Assembly (NCBI GenBank): GCA_002411515.1 | Contig: DHTF01000100.1 | Location: forward strand, 1-10,266 | Direction: 5' to 3' | DNA from: Proteiniphilum sp. UBA5267 | Lineage (GTDB): Bacteria; Bacteroidota; Bacteroidia; Bacteroidales; Dysgonomonadaceae | Length of the DNA: 10,266 bases | Part shown: positions 1 to 6,472 of the stretch, piece after piece | Layout of the letters: the number at the start of each line of letters is the position of its first letter | How positions within the stretch are numbered: position 1 is the first letter of the stretch | Notes under the pieces: generated by a model | What the model was told of the DNA's origin: nothing | The model's input: only the letters and a program-made list of their open reading frames with translations | Databases searched by the model: none | Program-made: the position numbers and the translations under genes

Positions 1-53
1 AAAGTTTTTCTCTTTTTTTCGCTCCTATTTTCAAAAGGTGAACTTAAAGTTCT

Positions 54-73
54 TTCATCAGCGCTCTGATGAA
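54..73. other. 8-bp hairpin in the leader of the leftward transcript
   Basis: TTCATCAG (54-61) pairs with CTGATGAA (66-73) around a four-base loop. Beside it, GAACTT (40-45) and AAGTTC (47-52) form a 13-bp near-palindrome. Both lie downstream of the leftward promoter, inside the presumed 5' leader. No clean U-tract directly follows the hairpin on the minus strand, so it is not an obvious terminator. Its function is unknown. Confidence 0.4.
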
Positions 74-96
74 TTCCTTTTTTCTCGAAAGGGTTA

Positions 97-129
97 CAAA
101 GGTAGTGAATTTAGGAAATATCCTCCAAA
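97..129 (-). promoter_or_regulatory. Leftward promoter for a gene beyond the left edge
   Basis: On the minus strand the -33 element TTTG (129 to 126) is followed by a 21-nt spacer and the -7 element TACCTTTG (104 to 97), which matches the Bacteroidota consensus TAnnTTTG exactly. Transcription would start near position 90 and run off the left edge. The first downstream ATG on that strand (71 to 69) opens a frame that stops after four codons, so the served gene must start outside the window and have a leader of at least about 90 nt. Confidence 0.65.
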
Positions 130-206
130 TATTTTCCCCTTTTTTTTCGTGTTTTTTTGCTTCTTTCTTTGACCAGGAGCGAAAAACATTCATAAACACT
201 GGGTTA

Positions 207-1643
207 TCATCGTACCATGATCAGAGAGCTGGTGGTCACCACTGGCTTGACAGCGAAACTCAACGTTTCACCCCCTCTTATCACCTCTATATTGATGGTG
301 ATGGGTGTATGCCAATCGATGTACTGATTGAAATTGAAAAGATAGGAGAATGCCGCCTTATATCTGCGGTTATCGGCAAGGGCTTGCGCAACGGCATTGT
401 AGTCGGACACATTCCAAAACATGCATTCTTTGAATCCGTTTGAATCAGTATAACGGCTTTTTGGATCACGCAAGGGCATTGTTTCAGCCAAAAAACGGCG
501 ATAACCCTCTGTGAGCGACTGGGAAGTATGGTTGAAACTTTGTCCCTGTATATTGGTAACTACATCGCCAGGCTGAATGCCTGCGATGGCAGCAGGGGAG
601 CCGCGATCGATGGAAACCACCGTCTTCAGGTCGCTCATGTTGTAGCCGATGCCGGTATAATTGTATTTGAGATATTTCACCTGATAAGTACCAAACGACC
701 GGTTGACAGCATAGGGAAACTTCAGCAGCATGAGCGGCAGGTTCATCTCCAGATAGTCCGCGAGATCGTAATGGTTGCTCAATCGTTCCTTGACTTCACT
801 TTCCCAGATAAGGGTCATTCCACCGGCTTCCACGAATTTCCGGTCGAAGAAACGATATCCAAAGTCGAGGTTGTAAGCGATGTCGTCCACACGCACTGCC
901 TCGGAGGGATCATATAGCGGCACCTTCACCGTACGGTGATTGCGGGTATCAAAACGCCATACGGGTTGATAGCTCCCGAATGTGGGCGACGACTCCTTAT
1001 ATAAAGGATTATTCTGATAGCTGTAAAAGGTCTGAATAATAAAATCAGGATCACTGGGATTGTACTGTAACCCCACTTCGCCCAGCGCACGGATAAAAAT
1101 GGCATTGATCTTCTCATCGAGAGCCCGGGTTTGCTCGTCTGCCGGAGCAAAGGCGAAGGTGCGATAATTGTGAAACAAGGCTGCTTCGTTTACCTTTGTT
1201 GTGATCGGCATCAAAAAACGACGATCCTGTACATCTTCCAGGCTGTAAAAAGCAAAAACCGGTGCCAGCTGTGCTTCGGTAATGGCATTGGCGTGCCGAC
1301 AATCCTTGGCAATGGTCATCTCTTTGAAAGAATGTCTGAAATTGCGAACAGCAATGTTCATCTCATCCTGCTGCAGGTCAAAAAACGATCGTACAGCAGC
1401 AAGGGATTTCAGATAAGTACCGTGTTGGTTGACCGAGAGAATGATATCTTTCAACTGCAATCCGGCTCTCTCCGCGGGCGAACCGGGTGTGATGCCGGTG
1501 ACTACCGGTTCCTTGTATCCCCATGTCTTATCGTCGCTGATTTCGAAGGTAAATCCCAGACTACAAGTCGTTTCCCCATTTTGTGCCACCAAACTTCCTG
1601 TAAGAAAAATAACCATTAACAATATGTAGCGTACCCGTTTCAT
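207..1643 (-). CDS. Exported protein with two PDZ domains (function unknown)
   Basis: This 478-residue protein begins with a signal peptide (basic KR, then a hydrophobic core to about residue 20, ending LVAQ), so it is exported to the periplasm or the outer envelope. Residues about 28-112 form a first PDZ domain (GITPGSPAERAGLQLKDIIL). The middle (about 157-305) starts with a FHNYRTFAFAP segment and a later DPDFIIQ strand; this resembles the DUF4136 type of lipoprotein domain, though I hold that only tentatively. A second PDZ domain begins at about 329 (RGSPAAIAGIQPGDVV, 347-362). It seems to carry an insertion of about 60 residues before its last strand (TINIEVIRGGETLSFAV). I see no serine protease triad of the HtrA or CtpA kind, so it is more likely a binding or scaffold protein than a peptidase. 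The ATG at 1643 lies 31 nt after a good -7 box, which supports this start. The gene is divergent from the yhcH cluster. Confidence 0.8.
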   Translation of the reverse strand: MKRVRYILLMVIFLTGSLVAQNGETTCSLGFTFEISDDKTWGYKEPVVTGITPGSPAERAGLQLKDIILSVNQHGTYLKSLAAVRSFFDLQQDEMNIAVRNFRHSFKEMTIAKDCRHANAITEAQLAPVFAFYSLEDVQDRRFLMPITTKVNEAALFHNYRTFAFAPADEQTRALDEKINAIFIRALGEVGLQYNPSDPDFIIQTFYSYQNNPLYKESSPTFGSYQPVWRFDTRNHRTVKVPLYDPSEAVRVDDIAYNLDFGYRFFDRKFVEAGGMTLIWESEVKERLSNHYDLADYLEMNLPLMLLKFPYAVNRSFGTYQVKYLKYNYTGIGYNMSDLKTVVSIDRGSPAAIAGIQPGDVVTNIQGQSFNHTSQSLTEGYRRFLAETMPLRDPKSRYTDSNGFKECMFWNVSDYNAVAQALADNRRYKAAFSYLFNFNQYIDWHTPITINIEVIRGGETLSFAVKPVVTTSSLIMVR

Positions 1644-1674
1644 TGTGTTGTTTCTATAATTATACTCAAGACCA

Positions 1675-1682
1675 CAAAGATA
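1675..1682 (-). promoter_or_regulatory. -7 box for the PDZ protein gene
   Basis: The minus strand reads TATCTTTG from 1682 to 1675, an exact TAnnTTTG match, 31 nt before the ATG at 1643. The expected -33 position (about 1703-1706) reads AGTG rather than TTTG, so only half of the promoter is well matched. The implied leader is about 25 nt, similar to those inferred for yhcH and cysK. Confidence 0.5.
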
Positions 1683-1751
1683 TATTTTTTTTTCTATTTC
1701 TGCACTTCATCATACTCCCTATATAACGCAGAAGACAATCCAGTCACGAAT

Positions 1752-1776
1752 AAACATTGCACGCTAAAAAATGTTT
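1752..1776. promoter_or_regulatory. Inverted repeat upstream of the yhcH promoter
   Basis: AAACATT (1752-1758) and AATGTTT (1770-1776) form a perfect 7-bp inverted repeat around 11 bases. Its right end is 12 bp upstream of the -33 element of the yhcH promoter, a common position for an activator site. The half-sites are AT-rich and could arise by chance. An operator role is inference. Confidence 0.3.
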
Positions 1777-1788
1777 TCATTTCATGCG

Positions 1789-1820
1789 CTTGGAAATAGC
1801 TCGATTTTCATGTACATTTG
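1789..1820 (+). promoter_or_regulatory. Promoter of the yhcH-glgB-manA cluster
   Basis: CTTG (1789-1792, one mismatch to TTTG) is followed by a 20-nt spacer and TACATTTG (1813-1820), an exact -7 element. Transcription would start near 1825-1828. This decides the yhcH start: the longer reading frame from the ATG at 1771 begins upstream of the transcript, so the ATG at 1852 is the likely start, with a leader of about 25 nt. Confidence 0.6.
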
Positions 1821-1851
1821 TCCTGTTCGATTACGCAAAAAAGATTTTACT

Positions 1852-2301
1852 ATGATTGTAGACAACCTCGCGAATGCAGCCAACTATTTCAGCTTGCATC
1901 CCCTTTTTGAAAAAGCTTTTGAATATATCCGTCAGCTCAATATGGAATCGGTTCCCACCGGATCGGTTGAAATTGATGGCAAGCAGCTCCGTGCCTCCAT
2001 TGTGGAGACAGCACTGAAGTCCGCAAATGCAGCCCGATTGGAGACACACAAAAAGTTTATCGATATACAGATACCGATCACTAAAGCCGAGACTTTCGGT
2101 TGGAAATCGCTTGCGACACTTTCCTTACCCGATGCTGGATACGACGAAGGTAACGACATTGAATTCTTTGCTGACAAGCCTTCGGCAATGGTGACTGTTC
2201 AGCCGGGTGAGTTCGTGATCTTCTCTCCCGAAGACGGTCACGCTCCCCTAATTGGTGAAGGACCAACAAAAAAGATCATCATCAAAGTAGCTGTGTTGTA
2301 A
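1852..2301 (+). CDS. YhcH/YjgK/YiaL (DUF386) family protein
   Basis: This is a 149-residue cytoplasmic protein of the single-domain cupin-like family that includes E. coli YhcH and YiaL and the beta subunit of evolved beta-galactosidase (EbgC). Family hallmarks are LETHKKFIDIQ (64-74), FSPEDGHAP (124-132) and the C-terminal strand KKIIIKVAVL (140-149). The His and Glu residues in these motifs probably bind a metal. Members are linked to handling of sialic acid, uronates and other sugars, perhaps as anomerases or isomerases, but the exact substrate cannot be read here. The length is normal for the family. I chose the ATG at 1852 over the one at 1771 because the extra residues lie upstream of the promoter and do not resemble the family. 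It is the first gene of a tight cluster, 20 bp before the branching enzyme, which suggests a role in sugar metabolism. Confidence 0.85.
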   Translation: MIVDNLANAANYFSLHPLFEKAFEYIRQLNMESVPTGSVEIDGKQLRASIVETALKSANAARLETHKKFIDIQIPITKAETFGWKSLATLSLPDAGYDEGNDIEFFADKPSAMVTVQPGEFVIFSPEDGHAPLIGEGPTKKIIIKVAVL

Positions 2302-2321
2302 AACATTCAAGCAGACCCATC

Positions 2322-4337
2322 ATGCTCGACATCCTCAAAAACGATCCGTGGCTCAATCCCCATGCAAAAGCAATTGAGGGACGTCATGCCTACTACAAGA
2401 AAAAGTTGGCCCAACTCACGCGGGGTGGCAGCATTACACTGTCGGATTTTGCAACCGGCTATCTCCATTTTGGTCTCCACAAGACCAACGACGGATGGGT
2501 ATTCCGTGAGTGGGCACCCCATGCCACTGAGATCTTTCTGGTGGGCACCTTCAACCAGTGGCAACACCAGGAATCATGTCGTTTGCAGAGGAAGGAAAAT
2601 GGAGTCTGGGAATGTTGGCTCCCCCTGGGGCGCATCCATCACGGTGATCTTTACAAGCTTCACGTGCGCTGGGAAGGCGGCTCTGGAGAGCGCATCCCGG
2701 CCTGGTGCAGACGGGTGGTTCAGGACAACAACACCTACATATTTTCTGCACAAGTGTGGGAGCCTGAAAACAAGTATCAGTTCAGGTATACCCATTTCAG
2801 GCCAAATACCGCTCCCCTCCTCATTTATGAAACGCACGTAGGAATGTCTACTGCGGAAGAAAGAGTGGGCACCTACAACGAGTTTCGTGAAAACATACTC
2901 CCCCGCGTAAAGAAGAACGGCTACAATGCCATACAGGTGATGGCCATACAGGAGCACCCATACTACGGATCGTTCGGATACCATGTCTCGAGTTTTTTTG
3001 CGCCCTCCTCCAGAAGCGGTACGCCCGATGAGTTGAAAGAACTGATTGACGCTGCTCACGAAATGGGCATTGCCGTGATCATGGATATCGTGCATTCCCA
3101 TGCAGTGAAGAATGAAACCGAGGGGCTCGCACGGATGGACGGCAGCTGCGATCTTTACTTCCATAGCGACCCAGCACGCAGAAACCACAACGCATGGGAC
3201 TCACTTTGCTTCGACTACGGCAAGGATGAGGTACTTCACTTTCTTCTTTCCAACTGTAAATACTGGTTGGAAGAATACCAGTTCGACGGATTTCGATTCG
3301 ATGGCGTCACCTCCATGATCTACCTGAGTCACGGCCTAGGAGAGTCGTTCAGCGACTATGGCGACTACTACAACGCCGGCCAGGATGGTGATGCAATCTG
3401 TTACCTCACCCTCGCCAACAAGCTTATCCATGAGGTGAATCCGCATGCACTGACCATTGCCGAGGAGGTGAGTGGAATGCCTGGACTGGCTGTAAAGCCG
3501 GAAGGCGGAGGCTACGGATTTGACTACCGGATGGCCATGAACATTCCCGACTTCTGGATTAAAACCATCAAAGAAAAGAAAGACGAAGAGTGGCTCCCAA
3601 GTGCCATCTGGTGGGAAGTTACCAACCGGCGCGCCGATGAAAAGACCATCTCCTATGCCGAGAGCCATGACCAGGCACTGGTAGGTGACAAAACCATCAT
3701 CTTCCGATTGATCGATTCTGATATGTACTGGTTCATGTCGAAGTGGACCAACAGTACCCTCCGTGTAGACCGTGGCATCGCCTTGCATAAGATGATCCGC
3801 TTGGTGACAGCCACCACCATCAACGGCGGCTACCTCAATTTCATGGGTAACGAGTTTGGCCATCCCGAATGGATCGATTTCCCGCGTGAAGGAAACAACT
3901 GGTCTTATCAATATGCACGCCGGCTGTGGCACCTCGCTGATGATTCCAATCTGAAATATCATTATCTGGGCGATTTCGACAAAGCCATGATTGCCCTTAT
4001 TAAGTCTGTTCCTGCCTTTCAGGACGTCTCACTGATAAAGATATGGGATAAGGACGAAGACTGTGTACTTGCTTATATGCGTGGAAATCTGCTATTTGTC
4101 TACAATTTTCAGCCACAGGAATCCTACTGCGATTACGGCATACTGGTACCCCAGGGTGAATATACAATTGTACTCGATACAGACAGTACTGCGTTCGGCG
4201 GTTTCGGATTAAACGACGCCAGTCTTCCTCATTTCACACAGTACGACCCGCTTTACGCACCACACAACAAAGGTTGGCTGCAGCTCTATCTACCTGCACG
4301 CACAGCTTTTGTAATGAAGATAAAAGAACCCCAATAA
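2322..4337 (+). CDS. glgB: 1,4-alpha-glucan branching enzyme, eukaryotic type (GH13, likely subfamily 8)
   Basis: This 671-residue enzyme makes alpha-1,6 branches in glycogen-like glucans by cutting an alpha-1,4 chain and moving it to a 6-hydroxyl. The N-terminal helix (NPHAKAIEGRHAYYKKK, 12-28) is typical of the family. Residues about 58-148 are a CBM48 module (FREWAPHATEIFLVGTFNQW). The GH13 barrel follows from about 165 with DIVHSH (255-260), nucleophile Asp327 in DGFRFDG, acid/base Glu381 in IAEEVSG and Asp450 in YAESHDQ. All catalytic residues are present. The C-terminal all-beta domain covers about 570-668. The wording of the SHDQALVGDKTI and AEEVSGMPGL segments resembles animal, plant and fungal branching enzymes (GH13_8) more than E. 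coli GlgB (GH13_9). No glgA or glgC lies nearby. It sits between yhcH and manA with gaps of 20 and 16 bp, so the three are probably cotranscribed. Confidence 0.93.
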   Translation: MLDILKNDPWLNPHAKAIEGRHAYYKKKLAQLTRGGSITLSDFATGYLHFGLHKTNDGWVFREWAPHATEIFLVGTFNQWQHQESCRLQRKENGVWECWLPLGRIHHGDLYKLHVRWEGGSGERIPAWCRRVVQDNNTYIFSAQVWEPENKYQFRYTHFRPNTAPLLIYETHVGMSTAEERVGTYNEFRENILPRVKKNGYNAIQVMAIQEHPYYGSFGYHVSSFFAPSSRSGTPDELKELIDAAHEMGIAVIMDIVHSHAVKNETEGLARMDGSCDLYFHSDPARRNHNAWDSLCFDYGKDEVLHFLLSNCKYWLEEYQFDGFRFDGVTSMIYLSHGLGESFSDYGDYYNAGQDGDAICYLTLANKLIHEVNPHALTIAEEVSGMPGLAVKPEGGGYGFDYRMAMNIPDFWIKTIKEKKDEEWLPSAIWWEVTNRRADEKTISYAESHDQALVGDKTIIFRLIDSDMYWFMSKWTNSTLRVDRGIALHKMIRLVTATTINGGYLNFMGNEFGHPEWIDFPREGNNWSYQYARRLWHLADDSNLKYHYLGDFDKAMIALIKSVPAFQDVSLIKIWDKDEDCVLAYMRGNLLFVYNFQPQESYCDYGILVPQGEYTIVLDTDSTAFGGFGLNDASLPHFTQYDPLYAPHNKGWLQLYLPARTAFVMKIKEPQ

Positions 4338-4353
4338 AACGTTATTTTTCAAT

Positions 4354-5370
4354 ATGACAAACAGCAATCAAAAAGTCACACATTCATTATACCCGTTTAA
4401 ATTTCAATCCATCCTCAAACCAGTCCTCTGGGGCGGGTCAGAGATCAGCCATTTCAAAGGGATTGAGCCCGTACAGGAAGGTATCGGCGAAAGTTGGGAA
4501 ATATCAGGAGTGAAAAACAATCTCTCGGTCGTTGCCAACGGTCCCCTTGCAGGTACCACGCTCGAAGAACTCATAGCAGAAGCCAAAGATACCCTTGTCG
4601 GCAAGGAAGTATACCAAAAGTTCACGAATACCTTCCCGCTGCTCATCAAGTTTATTGATGCTCGGGATGATCTTTCCATTCAAGTCCACCCCGATGACAA
4701 GCTTGCCGGGGAGAGACACAACTCGTTTGGGAAAACGGAGATGTGGTATGTGATCAAAGCTGCTCCGGGCGCATTCCTCTATTCCGGTTTTGAACAACAA
4801 ATCACTCCAGAAGAATATGTGGAGAGGGTGGAAAATAACACATTCACCCACACACTCAAAAGATATGAAGTGCAGGAAGGTGATGTTTTTTTCCTGCCTG
4901 CAGGGAGAGTACATGCCATCGGTACCGGATGCTTCATCGCAGAGATTCAGCAGACCTCCGACATCACCTACCGCATCTACGACTACAACCGGAAAGATGC
5001 CGCAGGCAACAGTCGCGAGCTCCACACTGAGCTGGCGAAGGATGCGATCGACTACAATGTGTACGACTCATATAAAACGAGTTACAATAAAAATATAAAC
5101 CATCCGGTCAAATTGGCATCATGTCCCTACTTCACCACCAACCTGCTCGAAATGGAGCAGGAGGTGTCCATGACCCGCTCCTATGCCGATCTTGATTCAT
5201 TCGTGATTTACATCTGCATGGGCGGAAAGTGCACCATCAAAGACGACAAAGGCAATGTAGAAAACATCCACCAGGGAGAATCGATGCTCATCCCCGCCGA
5301 CACCAGCTCGGTCACCATCACTCCGGCTGAATCGTCGAAACTGCTCGAGACATTTGTTACACAAAGCTAA
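4354..5370 (+). CDS. manA: Mannose-6-phosphate isomerase, type I
   Basis: This 338-residue cytoplasmic zinc enzyme interconverts mannose-6-phosphate and fructose-6-phosphate. It feeds mannose into glycolysis or supplies mannose-6-phosphate for GDP-mannose and glycan synthesis. The predicted zinc ligands are all present: Gln110 and His112 in IQVHPDD, Glu129 in GKTEMWYV and His187 in GRVHAIG. The QTSDITYRIYDYNR segment (200-213) carries the conserved active-site Arg (Arg207). The N-terminal motif (PVLWGGSEI, 23-31) and GIGESWEIS (43-51) are also typical. The C-terminal third (about 255-336) is a second cupin-like fold. The length matches the short bacterial form found in Bacillus and Bacteroidota. 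Its start is 16 bp after the branching enzyme stop, so it is probably the last gene of that transcript. Confidence 0.93.
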   Translation: MTNSNQKVTHSLYPFKFQSILKPVLWGGSEISHFKGIEPVQEGIGESWEISGVKNNLSVVANGPLAGTTLEELIAEAKDTLVGKEVYQKFTNTFPLLIKFIDARDDLSIQVHPDDKLAGERHNSFGKTEMWYVIKAAPGAFLYSGFEQQITPEEYVERVENNTFTHTLKRYEVQEGDVFFLPAGRVHAIGTGCFIAEIQQTSDITYRIYDYNRKDAAGNSRELHTELAKDAIDYNVYDSYKTSYNKNINHPVKLASCPYFTTNLLEMEQEVSMTRSYADLDSFVIYICMGGKCTIKDDKGNVENIHQGESMLIPADTSSVTITPAESSKLLETFVTQS

Positions 5371-5472
5371 ACAATAGCTGCTGTGTGCTGTAAGATTGCC
5401 CACAAATGACTGAGCACCAAAAAAACTATAAACAAAAAAAACACTTTTACAAACAAGCTTTCTTTAAAAGAA

Positions 5473-5501
5473 CTGATAGCTGAACACAAATAGCTGATAG
5501 C
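5473..5501 (+). repeat. Short direct repeat CTGATAGC x2 before hemH
   Basis: CTGATAGC occurs at 5473-5480 and 5494-5501, 21 bp apart (two helical turns), and a related TAGCTG occurs at 5375-5380. The second copy ends five bases before the hemH ATG, so it would lie in the translation initiation region. The rest of the 136-bp gap is A-rich, with no convincing TAnnTTTG element (closest is TAAGATTG at 5391-5398) and no clear terminator for the upstream cluster. Confidence 0.35.
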
Positions 5502-5506
5502 AAAAT

Positions 5507-6472
5507 ATGAAAGGGATATTATTGATCAATGTGGGTACACCCGCCAGCAAGGAAAAAACCGATGTAAAAAAATTCATTGGCGACATGCTTTCGGACCCCC
5601 TGGTAACTGGGATGCCAGAGTGGCTGTCCCGTTACCTGGCCACACGGTTCATTGCGCCCCTTTCCTGTGCCGACTCCGCGGAAAAATATGCACTTATCTG
5701 GCGCAAAGAAGAGCCACTCATATCACCATTGTTGTATCATATGCAAAAGCTCGCCGAAACGCTTGAATCCAGAAAAGGACTTCCCGTCGAGATAGCCATG
5801 CGATACGGAGAGCCTGATATCATGACTGCTTTTAGGAAGCTGGAGCAAAAATGTCCGTTGTTGCATGAATTGATCGTCTTCCCCCTCTATCCCCATTTTT
5901 CCCAGTCCACCACACAAACATCGAAAGAAGCCATTGCCCGCATTTTTTACCGGCACCCCCACTCCTTTCGGCTAAGGTTCGTTGAACCTTACTACAACCA
6001 TCCTGCATATATCGGTGCACTGGCATCGTCGGCCCAGCCCTACCTGGCAGATATCGATAGACTGGTTTTCAGTTATCACAGTTTGCAGGTGTCTCAGGTA
6101 GAAGCGGCCTGGCGAAAAGGGAAAGAGTTCGATTACGTCTATCAGCTCAAAGAGACCAATCGTCTCCTTTGTGACAAAAGCGGCTTCGACCCCCGTCATA
6201 CCCTGCTCTTTTATGCATCCCAGAGGGGGAATAATTGGTTAAAACCGTTTCTAAATAAGGATATAGCCGATCTGCCAGGGCTGGGATGGAAAAAGGTGGC
6301 GGTGATGGCTCCTGGTTTCCTGGTCGACAACATGGAGACACTCTTCGACATCGATATCGAAGCCAGAAGACTCTTTATGGAAGCAGGTGGCGAGAAATTC
6401 ATCTTCATCCCTTCGCTGAACCACAATGAGGCGTGGGTTGAAGCCATCTGGAAGATCATGGAAAGAGTGTAA
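5507..6472 (+). CDS. hemH: Ferrochelatase, divergent
   Basis: This 321-residue enzyme inserts ferrous iron into a porphyrin ring in the last steps of heme synthesis. The opening GILLINVGTP, the Y-x-x-IW block (61-65) and FPLYPHFSQSTTQTS (125-139) match the family. The catalytic His is His191 in FSYHSLQ, and the conserved Glu is Glu277 in APGFLVDNMETLFDI. The ending IPSLNHNEAW (301-310) is also typical. Two departures are visible: the usual Pro after H-G/S-I/L is Gln194, and the normal G-D-P-Y block is replaced around 205-212 by GKEFDYVY. No other heme genes are adjacent. Some heme-auxotrophic Bacteroidales keep hemH to process imported porphyrin, which could explain a lone copy. A relaxed or altered chelatase is possible but less likely. 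The stop codon ends one base before the convergent regulator's stop begins. Confidence 0.85.
   Translation: MKGILLINVGTPASKEKTDVKKFIGDMLSDPLVTGMPEWLSRYLATRFIAPLSCADSAEKYALIWRKEEPLISPLLYHMQKLAETLESRKGLPVEIAMRYGEPDIMTAFRKLEQKCPLLHELIVFPLYPHFSQSTTQTSKEAIARIFYRHPHSFRLRFVEPYYNHPAYIGALASSAQPYLADIDRLVFSYHSLQVSQVEAAWRKGKEFDYVYQLKETNRLLCDKSGFDPRHTLLFYASQRGNNWLKPFLNKDIADLPGLGWKKVAVMAPGFLVDNMETLFDIDIEARRLFMEAGGEKFIFIPSLNHNEAWVEAIWKIMERV

Larger units (their letters stand above)
15..186. repeat. 12-bp perfect inverted repeat enclosing a leftward promoter
   Basis: The left arm TTTTTCGCTCCT (15-26) is the exact reverse complement of the right arm AGGAGCGAAAAA (175-186). The arms are separated by 148 bp of T-rich, gene-free DNA. 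A complete Bacteroidota-type promoter (97-129) lies between them and reads leftward through the left arm. This is the layout of an invertible promoter, but no recombinase gene is visible here, and part of each arm is a homopolymer run, which raises the odds of a chance match. The repeat is seen directly; the switching role is inference. Confidence 0.5.

Noticed and set aside
131..170. T-rich tract as a terminator of the PDZ gene
   Set aside because: On the minus strand the tract reads as A-rich, and no stable GC-rich stem lies between the stop at 207 and the leftward promoter, so it cannot be called a rho-independent terminator.
69..443. Plus-strand frame of 124 codons at the left edge
   Set aside because: Its second half is antisense to the PDZ protein gene and its first half is translated T-rich intergenic DNA rich in Phe; no plus-strand promoter precedes it.
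1771..1851. Longer start for the YhcH-family protein
   Set aside because: The extra 27 residues include the promoter elements themselves and do not match the family, whose proteins start like the one at 1852.
2574..3188. Minus-strand frame of 204 codons inside the branching enzyme gene
   Set aside because: Same reason: antisense shadow of conserved coding sequence, with no promoter or recognisable domain.
3336..3962. Long minus-strand frame of 208 codons inside the branching enzyme gene
   Set aside because: It is antisense to a gene with all catalytic motifs intact, and the translation has no family resemblance; it is a shadow frame.
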